Shown: positions 53,292 to 62,193 of the stretch, one piece after another | How positions within the stretch are numbered: the first letter of the stretch is position 1 | Layout of the letters: each line of letters opens with the position of its first letter | Made by a program: the position numbers and the translations under genes | The notes under the pieces: model-generated | Database searches by the model: none | What the model was told of the DNA's origin: nothing | Seen by the model: the letters and a program-made list of their open reading frames with translations, nothing else | Origin: Caenispirillum bisanense | GTDB lineage: Bacteria; Pseudomonadota; Alphaproteobacteria; Rhodospirillales; Rhodospirillaceae | DNA: 64,000 bases | Assembly (NCBI RefSeq): GCF_900230255.1 | Contig: NZ_OCNJ01000002.1 | Span: forward strand, 372,001 to 436,000 | Direction of reading: 5' to 3'

Positions 53292-55029
53292 GCCGCCCGC
53301 CGTCGCGCACCGATCGGCGCTCGGCTTCGGCAGGGTCGGCCGGCAGGGTCACGACGAAGCGGGCGCCGACCACCCGGCCCTCCGGCCCCTTGCGGTTCTC
53401 CGCCCGGATGGCGCCGCGATGGGCATCGACGATCTGCTTGGAAATGGACAGGCCGAGGCCGGAATGGGTGCCGAACTTCTCGCCCGCCGGCCGCTGGGTG
53501 TAGAAGCGATTGAAGATGTCGCGCTCCTTGCCCGGCGGGATGCCCGGCCCTTCGTCCTCCACCGTCACCCGCACCACGGTCTCGTCGCGCACCGCCTTGA
53601 CCGTCACCGTGCCGCCCGGCGGGCTGAAGCTGGCGGCGTTGCCCATGAGGTTGCGGAACACCTGGGCGAGGCGCCCTTCCAGCCCCGGCACCACCAGTTC
53701 GTCGTCCTCCGGTGCCTGCAGCACGAAGCGCGGCGCGCCCTCGGCATCGCTGGCGTCGTGGATGGTGACCAGCGTCTCCAGCAGCACCCGCAGGGCGACC
53801 GGCTCCACCTCGGCGCGCGACAGTTCGGCATCCAGGCGCGAGGCGTCGGAGATGTCGGAGATCAGGCGGTTCATGCGCTGCACGTCGTCGAGGATGACGG
53901 CCATGAGGCGGCGCTGCTGCTCCGGGTCCTTGATGCGCGCCGTGGTCTCGACGGCGCTGCGCAGCGAGGTGAGCGGGTTCTTGATCTCGTGCGCCACGTC
54001 GGCGGCGAAGGCCTCGATGGCGTCCATGCGGTGCCACAGCGTCTCGGTCATTTCGCGCAAGGAGGCCGACAGGTCGCCGATCTCGTCGCGGCGGGACGAC
54101 AGGTCGGGGATGGTCTGGGCGCGGCCGTGGCCCGACCGCACCCGCTCCGCCGCCACCGCCAGGCGGGTGAGCGGGCGGGCGATGGCGGCGGCGAGGTAGA
54201 GCGACAGCAGCACCGTGGCGCCCAGCGTCACGGCGGCGAGTTTCAGGACCGCGAGGCGCACCTCGAAGACGCTGCGGTCGACCTCGTCGGCACCCTTGGA
54301 CACCATGACGGCGCCCACCACCTGCTTGTAATGCTGCACCGGCACGGCCGCCGACAGCACCATGGTGCCGTCGCGGCGGCGGCGCACGCTGGAGCCGGAC
54401 TCGCCCACTTCCAGCGCGACCACCACCTCGTCGTAGTCGCCGGCGGTCTGTTCGGGGCGCTCGATGTAGGGCTGCACGTCGCGGCGGAAGGCGATGGAGC
54501 CGCGCAGCCAGTCGTAGGCGCGGCGCAGCTGGCCCATGAGGCTCTTGTCTTCCACCGGCGGCAGGTCGGACACTTGCACGGCGCCGCCGTGGCCGACCAG
54601 CAGGCGGCTGTCGCCGACCAGCAGGCCGTTGCCGTCGAACAGCCGCACCCGCATGCCGCCCAGGTCCGCCAGGCGCCGCACCATCTGGCGCGCCGTGTCG
54701 GCGTTGATGGAATGGGTGGTCATGGGGATGAGCGGCACGGCGCTGCCCGCGTAGCCTTGCGCTTCCACCGCCCCTTCGCCGACGGCGGCGGCGATGAGTT
54801 CGGCCTGCGTGCGCAGGGCCTGCAGCTCGCCCGACACCAGCGCTTCCTCGTACTGGTCGAGGTAGAGCATGCCGACCGCCAGCAGGGCCGGCGCGACCAG
54901 GTTGACCGCCAGGATGCGGCGGGTCAGCGGGCTCAGCCACTTGCGGCGGCGGCGGCGCATCCGGCGTTCGGCGCGGGCGCGGCGACGGTCGGCGCGGGCT
55001 TCAGGCGTCCTTATAGCGATATCCGACAC
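53266..55029 (-). CDS. chvG: Sensor histidine kinase ChvG
   Basis: A 587-aa membrane kinase. After a very basic amino end ([20 protein letters not shown]) it has a first membrane helix at about 40-60, a periplasmic ChvG sensor domain, and a second helix near 270-290 followed by HAMP ([18 protein letters not shown]). The phosphoacceptor is H347 in [21 protein letters not shown]-box [13 protein letters not shown] and G-boxes [10 protein letters not shown] and [17 protein letters not shown] follow. GTG 55029 would overlap chvI by 29 bp; ATG 54960 is an alternative. ChvG responds to acid and envelope stress in alphaproteobacteria. Confidence 0.93.
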   Translation of the reverse strand: MSDIAIRTPEARADRRRARAERRMRRRRRKWLSPLTRRILAVNLVAPALLAVGMLYLDQYEEALVSGELQALRTQAELIAAAVGEGAVEAQGYAGSAVPLIPMTTHSINADTARQMVRRLADLGGMRVRLFDGNGLLVGDSRLLVGHGGAVQVSDLPPVEDKSLMGQLRRAYDWLRGSIAFRRDVQPYIERPEQTAGDYDEVVVALEVGESGSSVRRRRDGTMVLSAAVPVQHYKQVVGAVMVSKGADEVDRSVFEVRLAVLKLAAVTLGATVLLSLYLAAAIARPLTRLAVAAERVRSGHGRAQTIPDLSSRRDEIGDLSASLREMTETLWHRMDAIEAFAADVAHEIKNPLTSLRSAVETTARIKDPEQQRRLMAVILDDVQRMNRLISDISDASRLDAELSRAEVEPVALRVLLETLVTIHDASDAEGAPRFVLQAPEDDELVVPGLEGRLAQVFRNLMGNAASFSPPGGTVTVKAVRDETVVRVTVEDEGPGIPPGKERDIFNRFYTQRPAGEKFGTHSGLGLSISKQIVDAHRGAIRAENRKGPEGRVVGARFVVTLPADPAEAERRSVRDGGRLSRTSTTT

Positions 55030-55732
55030 CGTAGAGGGTCTCGATCTGGGCGAACTCGGGATCGACGGCGCGGAACTTCTTGCGCAGGCGCTTGATGTGG
55101 CTGTCGATGGTGCGGTCGTCGACGTAGATGCTCTCGCCGTAGGCGATGTCGATGAGCTGGTCGCGGCTCTTCACATGGCCGGGGCGCTGGGCGAGCGCCT
55201 GCAGGATGAGGAACTCGGTGACCGTCAGGTCGACGGCCTCGCCCTTCCAGGTGACCATGTGGCGGGCCGGGTCGACGATCATGTCGCCGCGCCGCAGGGC
55301 ATCGGGCGAGATTTCCGCCGGCGCCCCCGGCGCCGCCCCGGCGGCGGCGGCGGCCGCGTCGGCGCGGGCCTCGGCACGGCGCAGGATGGAGCGGATGCGC
55401 TCGATGAGCAGGCGCTGGCTGAACGGCTTCTTGATGTAGTCGTCGGCGCCCATGCGCAGGCCGAGCAGCTCGTCCACCTCGTCGTCCTTGGAGGTGAGGA
55501 AGATGATCGGCATGTCGGTCTGCTTGCGCAGGCGCTGCAGCAGTTCCATGCCGTCCATGCGCGGCATCTTGATGTCGAGCACGGCGAGGTCGGCCGGCCT
55601 GGCGCTCAGGCCGTCCAGCGCCTCGGCGCCGTCGGTGTAGGTGGTGACCTTGAAGCCCTCGGACTCGAGCAGGATCGAGACCGAGGTCAGAATGTTGCGA
55701 TCGTCGTCCACCAGGGCGATGGTCTTGCTCAC
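55001..55732 (-). CDS. chvI: Response regulator ChvI
   Basis: A 243-aa OmpR-type regulator. The receiver has [20 protein letters not shown], the phosphoacceptor Asp in [20 protein letters not shown], Thr in [20 protein letters not shown] and Lys in [18 protein letters not shown] roughly 25-residue Ala-rich insert precedes the winged-helix domain ([37 protein letters not shown]). These features are typical of alphaproteobacterial ChvI. It is immediately upstream of, and overlapping, chvG. Confidence 0.95.
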   Translation of the reverse strand: MSKTIALVDDDRNILTSVSILLESEGFKVTTYTDGAEALDGLSARPADLAVLDIKMPRMDGMELLQRLRKQTDMPIIFLTSKDDEVDELLGLRMGADDYIKKPFSQRLLIERIRSILRRAEARADAAAAAAGAAPGAPAEISPDALRRGDMIVDPARHMVTWKGEAVDLTVTEFLILQALAQRPGHVKSRDQLIDIAYGESIYVDDRTIDSHIKRLRKKFRAVDPEFAQIETLYGVGYRYKDA

Positions 55733-55826
55733 CCGTCGTCTCCCGAAACTCGTGGGCCGTCATGATCCGGCGGATCGTGGCGGCGCATTATGGCGAAAAT
55801 GAAGCCCGGCGGCGATGCTTTCCGCG

Positions 55827-57200
55827 TCAGGCCCGGCCGGCGGGTGACGCGCTGCGCGGCAGGCGCAGGACGGCGCGGCAGCCGCCGCCGGGGGCGTCGT
55901 CCAGCGCGACCTCGCCGCCGTAGAGCCGTGCGAGGTCGCGGGCGATGGCGAGGCCGAGGCCGGTGCCGGGCACGCTTTCGTCGAGCCGCCGGCCGCGGTC
56001 GAACACGGCGGCGCGCTGGTCGGCGGGCAGGCCGGGGCCGTCGTCGTCGACCACGATCTCCAGCCGTTCCGGCCCCAGGGCGGCGGCGGTGACGGTGACC
56101 TGCGTCGCTGCCCACTTGGCGGCGTTGTCGATGAGGTTGCCGGCCATTTCCTGCAGGTCCTGGGCGTCGCCGCGGAAGGCCAGGTCGGGCGGCACGGCGA
56201 CGGTCACCGGGCGGTCGTTGAGGCGGCCGACGGCACGCGCCAGCGGCTCCAGCGTCGCCGCCACCGGCGCCCGGATGCCGGGCAGGTCGCGGGCGGCGGC
56301 GGCGCGGGCGCGGGCGAGGTTGGCCTCCACCTGGCGGCGCATGGCCTCCACCTGCTCGGCCAGCACCGCCGCCGCCTCGCCGTGACCGGCGCCGCCCAGG
56401 TCCTGCGCTTCGGCGGCGATGACGGCGAGCGGCGTCTTCAGGCCGTGGGCGAGGTCGCCGGCCTGCCGGCGGGCGCGGGCGACGGTCTCGCGCTCGTGGT
56501 CGAGCAGGGCGTTGAGGTCGTCCACCAGCGGCGTCACCTCGGCCGGGAAGCTGCCGGCGAGGCGGTCGGCCCGGCCGCGGCGCACGTCCAGCACCTGCCG
56601 CCGCAACCGCCGCAAGGGGTGCAGCACCGCCGCGCCCTGCGCCGCCGCCGCCAGCACCAGGGCACCGCCGAGCACCACGAAGGCGACGGAGAGGTCGCGG
56701 GTGAAGCGCCCGACCGCCGCCTCCACCGCCGCGGCATCGTGGGCCACCGCCACCACCACCGGCGCCTCGCGCTCGGGCAACGTGATGCGTCGTTCGGCGG
56801 TCAGCAGGGCGGCGCCGCGCGGCCCCGTCAGGCGGTGGAGGTGGACCTCGCCGTCCTGCGGCAGGTCGGGCGGCAGGGCGAGGGCGGCATCCCACAGCGA
56901 GCGCGACCGCACCTCCGGCGGCACGCCCACCTGCCAGTAGAAGCCCGACAGCGGGCGCCCGAAACGCGGGTCGGAGGGCGGCCGCTCCACCGTCAGGGCA
57001 CCGTCGGGGCCGACGGCGAGGCCGGCGATGACCTGATCCATGTCCAGCACCAGCGCCTCGCGCGCCTGGGCCTCCACATGGCCGCGGAACAGGTCCACCA
57101 GCACCCAGCCGCCGGCGGCCAGCGCCACGCCGATCCACAGCACGGCCCCGAGCAGCATGCGCCGCCCGAGCGAGGCGGCCCGCGGCGTCGCCCGCGTCAT
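55827..57200 (-). CDS. Sensor histidine kinase, PhoQ/FeuQ-like
   Basis: A 457-aa kinase with helices at about residues 15-35 and 175-195 flanking a periplasmic domain, then HAMP-like linker. The H-box is GDLAHGLKTPLAVIAAEAQD with H252; the AHGLKTPL form is characteristic of the PhoQ/FeuQ group. GNLIDNAAKWAATQVTV, VDDDGPGLPADQR and GTGLGLAIARDLARLYGG are the ATP-binding boxes. It overlaps its regulator gene by four bases. With the adjacent PepSY protein and divergent cytochromes it probably senses a periplasmic or metal/redox cue. Confidence 0.92.
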   Translation of the reverse strand: MTRATPRAASLGRRMLLGAVLWIGVALAAGGWVLVDLFRGHVEAQAREALVLDMDQVIAGLAVGPDGALTVERPPSDPRFGRPLSGFYWQVGVPPEVRSRSLWDAALALPPDLPQDGEVHLHRLTGPRGAALLTAERRITLPEREAPVVVAVAHDAAAVEAAVGRFTRDLSVAFVVLGGALVLAAAAQGAAVLHPLRRLRRQVLDVRRGRADRLAGSFPAEVTPLVDDLNALLDHERETVARARRQAGDLAHGLKTPLAVIAAEAQDLGGAGHGEAAAVLAEQVEAMRRQVEANLARARAAAARDLPGIRAPVAATLEPLARAVGRLNDRPVTVAVPPDLAFRGDAQDLQEMAGNLIDNAAKWAATQVTVTAAALGPERLEIVVDDDGPGLPADQRAAVFDRGRRLDESVPGTGLGLAIARDLARLYGGEVALDDAPGGGCRAVLRLPRSASPAGRA

Positions 57201-57856
57201 GCCGGCGGCACCCGGTAGCCGAGGCCGCGTACCGTCTCGATGAGGTCGGCGCCGAGCTTGCGGCGCAGGCGTCCGACGAAGACTTCCAGCGTGTTGCTGT
57301 CGCGGTCGAAATCCTGGGCGTAGACGTGTTCCGTCAGGCGCGACCGGCTCACCACCTCGCCCCGGTGCAGCATGAGGTAGGCGAGCACCCGGTACTCGTG
57401 GGCGGTCAGCGCCACCGGCTCGCCGGCCTTGGTGACGGCGCTGGCGCGCGGGTCGAGCACGACGTCGCCCACCTGCACCCGCGGATCGGCCTGTCCCGCC
57501 GCCCGGCGGATGAGGGCGCGCAGGCGGGCGAGCAGTTCCTCGACGTTGAACGGCTTGGTGACGTAGTCGTCGGCGCCGGCGTCGAGCCCGGCCACCTTGT
57601 CGCTCCACGAATCGCGGGCGGTGAGCACGAGGACCGGCATGGCCCGCCCCGCCGCCCGCCAGCGCCGCAGCACGGTGGCGCCGTCGACGCGCGGCAGCCC
57701 GAGGTCGAGGACGACGGCGTCGTAGTCCTCCGTCTCACCCAGGATTTCGGCGCGTTCGCCGTCGTAGGCCGTGTCGACGGCATAGCCGGCGGCCTGCAGG
57801 GCGCGTTCCAGCTGCAGGGTGAGGCGCGGCTCGTCCTCCACCACCAGGACCCTCAT
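57197..57856 (-). CDS. Response regulator, PhoP/FeuP-like
   Basis: A 219-aa OmpR-family regulator. Receiver: VLVVEDEPRLTLQLERALQA, phosphoacceptor Asp in AVVLDLGLPRVDGATVLRRW, Thr in VLVLTARDSWSDKVAGLDAG, Lys in ADDYVTKPFNVEELLARLRA. Winged helix: LTAHEYRVLAYLMLHRGEVV and SNTLEVFVGRLRRKLG. Both flanking overlaps are four bases. The TTCAG direct repeats 340 bp away between the divergent arms are good candidates for its binding sites. Confidence 0.93.
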   Translation of the reverse strand: MRVLVVEDEPRLTLQLERALQAAGYAVDTAYDGERAEILGETEDYDAVVLDLGLPRVDGATVLRRWRAAGRAMPVLVLTARDSWSDKVAGLDAGADDYVTKPFNVEELLARLRALIRRAAGQADPRVQVGDVVLDPRASAVTKAGEPVALTAHEYRVLAYLMLHRGEVVSRSRLTEHVYAQDFDRDSNTLEVFVGRLRRKLGADLIETVRGLGYRVPPA

Positions 57857-58176
57857 CGGTGCTTGCCCTTCGTTTCGAGAAGCGCGCCCGTGCCGGCGTC
57901 GAAGACCTGTTCGATCACCCGTCCCTCGGGCGTCAGGATCTTCAGCTCGTAGATCAGGCGGCCGTGCTCGTTCTCCAGTTCCACCTCCAGAAGGCGGCCG
58001 TCGTCCTCGACGCCGGTGCGTGCCAGCAGGTCGGCGAGCGGTAGGACGTCGCCGGCCTGCAGGGCGCGGCGGGCGCGGTCGTGGTCGTGGTCGCGGCGCG
58101 CCTCGTCGTCGTCGGCATGGACGGGGCCGGCGAGGGCGAGGACGCAGGCGAGGGCGAGCAGCGGTGTCGTCTTCAT
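57853..58176 (-). CDS. Periplasmic PepSY-domain protein
   Basis: A 107-aa protein started at ATG 58176 (a GTG two codons earlier is possible). Signal peptide LLALACVLALAGPVHA with cleavage before DDDEARRDHDHD, a metal-binding-looking Asp/His-rich segment. The rest is one PepSY domain: LPLADLLARTGVEDDGRLLE, NEHGRLIYELKILTPEGRVI and FDAGTGALLETKGK. PepSY proteins accompany PhoPQ-like systems and cytochrome b561 proteins; a modulator role is likely. It overlaps the regulator gene by four bases. Confidence 0.88.
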   Translation of the reverse strand: MKTTPLLALACVLALAGPVHADDDEARRDHDHDRARRALQAGDVLPLADLLARTGVEDDGRLLEVELENEHGRLIYELKILTPEGRVIEQVFDAGTGALLETKGKHR

Positions 58177-58198
58177 GTCCACAGCATAACGCCGTTGG

Positions 58199-58247
58199 CT
58201 GAACCGCGCCTGAACGATCGTCGGCGGCCCTTCAGGCTGGGTTCAGG
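58199..58247. promoter_or_regulatory. Paired direct-repeat boxes for an OmpR-type regulator
   Basis: CTGAAC occurs at 58199-58204 and 58210-58215, and TTCAGG at 58231-58236 and 58242-58247; each pair has an 11-bp period and 5-base spacer, and the two pairs point in opposite directions. Tandem half-sites of one helical turn are the classical binding form of PhoP/OmpR proteins. They face the PepSY-regulator-kinase operon and the cytochrome operon respectively. Confidence 0.7.
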
Positions 58248-58299
58248 AAGACCTTGCTAGACCGGGGGGCATCACGAGGCATCCACAGGAGAGATCGCC

Positions 58300-58521
58300 A
58301 TGATCGTCAAGATGGTCCTGCAGGGCCTGGCCGCCGCCGCGGTGATCGCCGGCGCCGGCTTCGCCTGGGCCGCGGCGACCGGCTCGCCCGACCTGTCCGC
58401 GGCCGTTGCCACCGCCGCTACCGCTGCAACTGCTACCGCCACCGACACCGGCTACCTGCCGTACCCCGCCGGACGTGGCGGCCACGACGACGAGCACGGG
58501 GAGGACCGCGACGATGACTGA
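58300..58521 (+). CDS. Small exported acidic protein heading the cytochrome operon
   Basis: A 73-aa protein. The first about 25 residues are a signal peptide (MVLQGLAAAAVIAGAGFAWA), followed by an Ala/Thr-rich run and a His/Asp/Glu-rich tail (GGHDDEHGEDRDDD) like that of the PepSY protein, perhaps metal-binding. It overlaps the cytochrome b561 gene by eight bases. AGGAGA precedes ATG 58300. Family unknown. Confidence 0.65.
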   Translation: MIVKMVLQGLAAAAVIAGAGFAWAAATGSPDLSAAVATAATAATATATDTGYLPYPAGRGGHDDEHGEDRDDD

Positions 58522-59047
58522 CGCTTCGCCCGCGGCCGCGCCGCCGCGCCGCCGTCTCGCCATGCCGGCCATGCGGGCGTGGCACGCCGTGATCGCCGGC
58601 GGCTTCCTGGTCGCCTGGCTGACCGGCGACAGCGACGCGCTCTACATCCCCCATCAGGTCGCGGGGTACGCCGTGCTGGGTGCGGTGGTCCTGCGGCTGG
58701 TCGCCGGCCTGGTCGCGACCAAGGCGCCGTGGCGCCTGCCGCGCCCGTCCCTCGCTGCGGCGCGGGCATGGCTCGCCACCGGCCGCGGCCGCAACCCGCT
58801 GTTCGCCTGGTTCGCCGTCGCCCTGCTGGTGACGGTCGGGGTGGCCGCCGCCTCCGGCATGGCGGCGCACTGGATCGTCTGGCTGGAGGATCTGCACGAA
58901 GGGGCGTCCACCGTCTCGCTGTGGGTCGTGCTCGGCCACATCGCCTTCATCCTGTTCCTGTTCGGCGGCCGCCGTGTCGTCGCCGCCCTGTGGCGCCGGA
59001 TCGCCGCCGCCGTCCGCCCCTCCATCGCCGAGGAAACCGCCCGATGA
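58514..59047 (+). CDS. Cytochrome b561-type membrane protein
   Basis: A 177-aa four-helix membrane cytochrome. Heme-ligand His candidates are in MRAWHAVIAGGFLVAWLTGD, YIPHQVAGYAVLGAVVLRL, HWIVWLEDLHEGAS and LGHIAFILFLFGGRR. It would pass electrons from the quinone pool to the soluble cytochromes encoded next. ATG 58514 overlaps the preceding gene; the stop overlaps the next ATG by four bases. Confidence 0.9.
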   Translation: MTDASPAAAPPRRRLAMPAMRAWHAVIAGGFLVAWLTGDSDALYIPHQVAGYAVLGAVVLRLVAGLVATKAPWRLPRPSLAAARAWLATGRGRNPLFAWFAVALLVTVGVAAASGMAAHWIVWLEDLHEGASTVSLWVVLGHIAFILFLFGGRRVVAALWRRIAAAVRPSIAEETAR

Positions 59048-59472
59048 GACTCCGCACCCTGACCGCCGCCGTGCTGCTGCAGGGGGTCGCCGCCGCTCCG
59101 GCGCAGGCCGCCGGAGCGGCCGAGCGCGCCGCCCTGCTCGACGGCTACGCCGCCGCGGCGAAGGCCGCCGACGCCGCCTTCGCCGGGTTCTCCGCCGCCC
59201 GCGGCGAGACCTTCTACCGCACCGAATGGGCGGGCGGCGAGCCGCGTACGCCGTCGTGCGCCGCCTGCCATACGGCCGACCCGCGCCAGCCGGGCCGCAA
59301 CGCCAAGACCGGCCGGCCCATCGAGCCGGTGGCCGTGTCGGTGACGCCATCCCGCTTCACCGACCCCGACGAGGTGGAGAAGCAGTTCCGCCGCGACTGC
59401 GAGGCCGTGCTCGGCCGGGCCTGCACGGCGCAGGAAAAGGGCGACTACATCACCTTCCTGGCGGGGCAGTGA
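59044..59472 (+). CDS. shp: SHP-type (DUF1924) monoheme cytochrome c
   Basis: A 142-aa exported cytochrome with signal peptide ending near AQAAGA. The single heme site is CAACH at residues 72-76. PIEPVAVSVTPSRFTDPDEV and the Cys pair C119/C127 in RRDCEAVLGRACTAQEKGDY match the sphaeroides heme protein family, in which a disulfide sits next to the unusual Asn sixth ligand. Here the residue at the Asn position, as I align it, is D118. SHP binds O2 or NO and is reduced by the diheme cytochrome encoded next. Confidence 0.88.
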   Translation: MRLRTLTAAVLLQGVAAAPAQAAGAAERAALLDGYAAAAKAADAAFAGFSAARGETFYRTEWAGGEPRTPSCAACHTADPRQPGRNAKTGRPIEPVAVSVTPSRFTDPDEVEKQFRRDCEAVLGRACTAQEKGDYITFLAGQ

Positions 59473-59474
59473 CC

Positions 59475-59948
59475 ATGCGCGTGATCCCAGCTTTCCTCGT
59501 CGCCGCCGTCGTTCTCGCCGCCGGCCCGGCGCTCGCCGACTCGGACGAGTGGGTGCCGCCGGTGACCGACGCCCTCACCCGCGCCGAGTGCGGCGATTGC
59601 CACATGGCCTTCCAGCCCGCCTTCCTGCCGGCACGGTCGTGGGACCGCCTGATGGACGGCCTGTCGGACCACTTCGGCGACGACGCCTCGCTGCCGGCCG
59701 AGAAAGTCGCCGCCATCCGCGCCTACCTGACCGCCAACGCCGGCGACGTGCGGCCCGAGGGGGCGGCGCGCGGCTACATGCGCCGGGTCGCGCCCGACGG
59801 CGTGCCGCTGCGCATCACCGAGAACCCCGCCTTCCTGCGCGAGCACGACTTCCGGCCCGCCGTCTGGCAGCGGCCCGACGTGGTGACCAAGTCCAACTGC
59901 CTCGCCTGCCACCGTCAGGCCGACCGCGGCCTCTACGAAGACGACTGA
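59475..59948 (+). CDS. dhc: Diheme cytochrome c (DHC-type)
   Basis: A 157-aa exported cytochrome with signal peptide VIPAFLVAAVVLAAGPALA and two heme sites, CGDCH (39-43) and CLACH (142-146). The segments MAFQPAFLPARSWDRLMDGL and RVAPDGVPLRITENPAFLRE, HDFRPAVW match the DHC family, the electron donor of SHP. It starts two bases after the SHP stop; GTG 59469 is an alternative start. The order cytochrome b, SHP, DHC mirrors known shp operons. Confidence 0.92.
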   Translation: MRVIPAFLVAAVVLAAGPALADSDEWVPPVTDALTRAECGDCHMAFQPAFLPARSWDRLMDGLSDHFGDDASLPAEKVAAIRAYLTANAGDVRPEGAARGYMRRVAPDGVPLRITENPAFLREHDFRPAVWQRPDVVTKSNCLACHRQADRGLYEDD

Positions 59949-59961
59949 CGCGGGGCATGAC

Positions 59962-61197
59962 TCAGTCCCGGATGCGGCGGCCGGTGAAGGGGTTCCAGCC
60001 TTCCGCCGCCAGCACCGCCCAGGCGGTGGCGCCCAGGTGGGGCAGGCGATAGTAGAAGAAGTCGTCGGTGGTGCTGTCCGGCCCGATGGCGAGGCCGGTC
60101 GCGAGGCGCTCGTCCTTGGTCGCCCACAGCAGGCCGCCGGGGCTCTCCTGCGCCAGCGCCTCGGCCAGGAAACCGGTCGCAGCGTCGGTGCGCCCGGCCA
60201 GGGCGAAGACCAGGGCGGCCTGTGCCGTGCCCTCCGTCCAGAAGCCCGGCCGTCCGGCGGCGAAGGAAACGCCGCCGTCGCTCGCGAAGTCCGCCGCCAC
60301 GTGATCCAGTGCCCGCCGCCAGTCGGCCGGGGCGTCGGCCAGCAGCAACGGCCACAACTGGGCGTCGAGGCCAGAGACGCCGTCGTTGCGCGTCACGCCG
60401 TCGGGCAGGGTGCCGGTGGCGAAGCGGCCCGCGGCGGCCCTCCACTGGGCGTCGAGGAAGCGGCGCGCCGCCGCCGCCGGGCCGGCCCAGCGGTCGCCGG
60501 CCCCGTCGCGGCGGTCGAGCCAGGTGAAGAGGGCGGCGGCGTCGGCCGCGTGTTCCGTCGATTTCCACGTCAGCGCCCGCGGCGCCGCCTCGCCGCCGTG
60601 GACCCCGCCGCGGAACCCGCCGGCGCCGCGGTCGTCGGCAGTGGCGCTGACGATCCACTGCGCCAACCGCTCCGCCGCGTCGGCGAGGGCGGGCGCCTGC
60701 GGTGCATCCGGCGTCGCCTCGGCGACGGTCAGCAGCGCGAGCCCGGCCCAGGCGACGTTCCCCGTCGCGGTGCCGACCTGATAGTCGTCCTCCAGCCACC
60801 GTCCGGCCGCCGCGTCCCACCAGCCGTGGGGTGGCGGCGGCGCTGCCTGCGGTCCGGCCCGATAGGCGTTGCGCAGCCGCCCCTCCGGCCCCGCCCGGTC
60901 GGCGGTGGCGGCCAGGGCCAGCGCGGCGGCGATGCGGCGGGCCTCGGCGGGGCGGCCGCAGGCGGTCAGGGCGATGGCGGCCAGGGCGTTGTCGTAGGTG
61001 AAGGCGGCGCCGGCCAGGGCCGGATCGTCCACGTCCTCCCAACTCGCCAGGAAGACCGGGGCATCACCGGCAGCCGCCGCCACCCGCGCGGCCAGGGCAT
61101 CGCAGGCCGCCGTTCCGCCGTCGGCGCGGGCGAAGGCGGGTGGCGCGACGGCCACCGTCAGCAGGGCGAGCAGGAGGGGCAGGGCGAAGCGGACCAT
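59962..61197 (-). CDS. Exported helical-toroid protein, possible glycosidase fold
   Basis: A 411-aa protein with a signal peptide (VRFALPLLLALLTVAVAPPA, cleavage near AFA|RA). The rest has repeating helical pairs with motifs such as AAFTYDNALAAIALTACGR, YQVGTATGNVAWAGLALLTV, LTWKSTEHAADAAALFTWLD and FWTEGTAQAALVFALAGR, resembling (alpha/alpha)6-toroid enzymes and the family of Tat/Sec-exported hypothetical proteins near exopolysaccharide genes. A catalytic residue set cannot be fixed by eye. Convergent with the cytochrome operon, 13 bp apart. Confidence 0.7.
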   Translation of the reverse strand: MVRFALPLLLALLTVAVAPPAFARADGGTAACDALAARVAAAAGDAPVFLASWEDVDDPALAGAAFTYDNALAAIALTACGRPAEARRIAAALALAATADRAGPEGRLRNAYRAGPQAAPPPPHGWWDAAAGRWLEDDYQVGTATGNVAWAGLALLTVAEATPDAPQAPALADAAERLAQWIVSATADDRGAGGFRGGVHGGEAAPRALTWKSTEHAADAAALFTWLDRRDGAGDRWAGPAAAARRFLDAQWRAAAGRFATGTLPDGVTRNDGVSGLDAQLWPLLLADAPADWRRALDHVAADFASDGGVSFAAGRPGFWTEGTAQAALVFALAGRTDAATGFLAEALAQESPGGLLWATKDERLATGLAIGPDSTTDDFFYYRLPHLGATAWAVLAAEGWNPFTGRRIRD

Positions 61198-61482
61198 GGT
61201 GTCGTTATGCCACGGCGGTTGCGGGTCGTCGCGGCCCATCTCGCCCCCGGGGAAAGACGCCGACGGAAGCAACGGAAGGCATGAGGCGTCTCTCCTGAAT
61301 GTCTCGAAGGGTAGAGGTGCCGGATAACCCTTATGATAAACAAAAGCACGGTGCGTTGTTCTCGTGCGTCATGTCATGGTGCAGCCGTGTTCCGGAAGAG
61401 ATATTGCGTATTTCTTCAAAACGAAACCGAGCTTCCGGTCACGTTTCTGCAAAAATGACTTCAAGGTGATACGGAGATCCCT

Positions 61483-62148
61483 ATGCTTCTCTTCAACCGA
61501 ATAAAGGGCGCCGCGCGCCTGGCCGCAGTCACCGCCTTCGCGGTGGGTGGCGTCACGGCCACGGCCGAGGCTGCCTCCATCTCCATCACGCCCGGTGCGA
61601 CGGAGGGGGCCACCACCGTCACCGGCACCGGCAGCGCCTGTGGGGGTGGGTCGTCCTTCGGGTCGTTCACGTCGTGCACCGCCGGCGGCAACGCCAAGGC
61701 CGACACGGTGACGGCGGCGCTGGCCGCCGAGCTGACCAACTATTCCGAGGTCGACCTGACCGGCGGCTACTATCCCGGCAAGCCGGACGGCGCCATCACC
61801 AAGCTCGGCAGCGAGTTCAAGGGTGGCGACACCAACACCTTCACCTTCAGCGGGCTGCCGCAGGACACGCTGTTCATCTCGCTGAAGCAGGGCAATGCGT
61901 TCGAGATCTTCAACGTCGCCCAGTACGCCAGCCGCGACATGCTGCTGGCGGTGACCCATACGCTCGGCACCGACACCAGCAACATCGCCATCTGGACCGG
62001 CAGCGTGCCGGGCGTGGCGCCGGTGCCGCTGCCGGCCGCCGGCCTGCTGTTCGTCCCGGCGCTGGCCGGCCTCTACGCCGCCGGCCGCATCCGCCGGAAG
62101 AAGGCGGCGGTGCAGACCGCAGGCCCGGCGACCGCCCAGGTCGCCTGA
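61483..62148 (+). CDS. VPLPA-CTERM sorting-domain protein
   Basis: A 221-aa exported protein. Signal peptide about residues 1-30 (LAAVTAFAVGGVTATAEAA). The middle is beta-rich and of unknown function. The C-terminus has VPLPAAGLLFVPALAGLYAA followed by GRIRRKK, the VPLPA-CTERM sorting signal of alphaproteobacteria, recognised by exosortase. An extra 13 residues follow the basic cluster, longer than usual. Exosortase genes are not in the window. Locally AT-rich bases upstream and GGAGA before ATG 61483 support expression. Confidence 0.9.
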   Translation: MLLFNRIKGAARLAAVTAFAVGGVTATAEAASISITPGATEGATTVTGTGSACGGGSSFGSFTSCTAGGNAKADTVTAALAAELTNYSEVDLTGGYYPGKPDGAITKLGSEFKGGDTNTFTFSGLPQDTLFISLKQGNAFEIFNVAQYASRDMLLAVTHTLGTDTSNIAIWTGSVPGVAPVPLPAAGLLFVPALAGLYAAGRIRRKKAAVQTAGPATAQVA

Positions 62149-62157
62149 CCCCAAGAC

Positions 62158-62181
62158 GGGCCGCCGCACCCGCGGCGGCCC
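62158..62181. terminator. Hairpin terminator between VPLPA-CTERM and bla genes
   Basis: GGGCCGCCGC (62158-62167) pairs perfectly with GCGGCGGCCC (62172-62181) around ACCC, between two convergent genes, followed by ATTCCTT. Confidence 0.75.
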
Positions 62182-62193
62182 ATTCCTTCGCCC

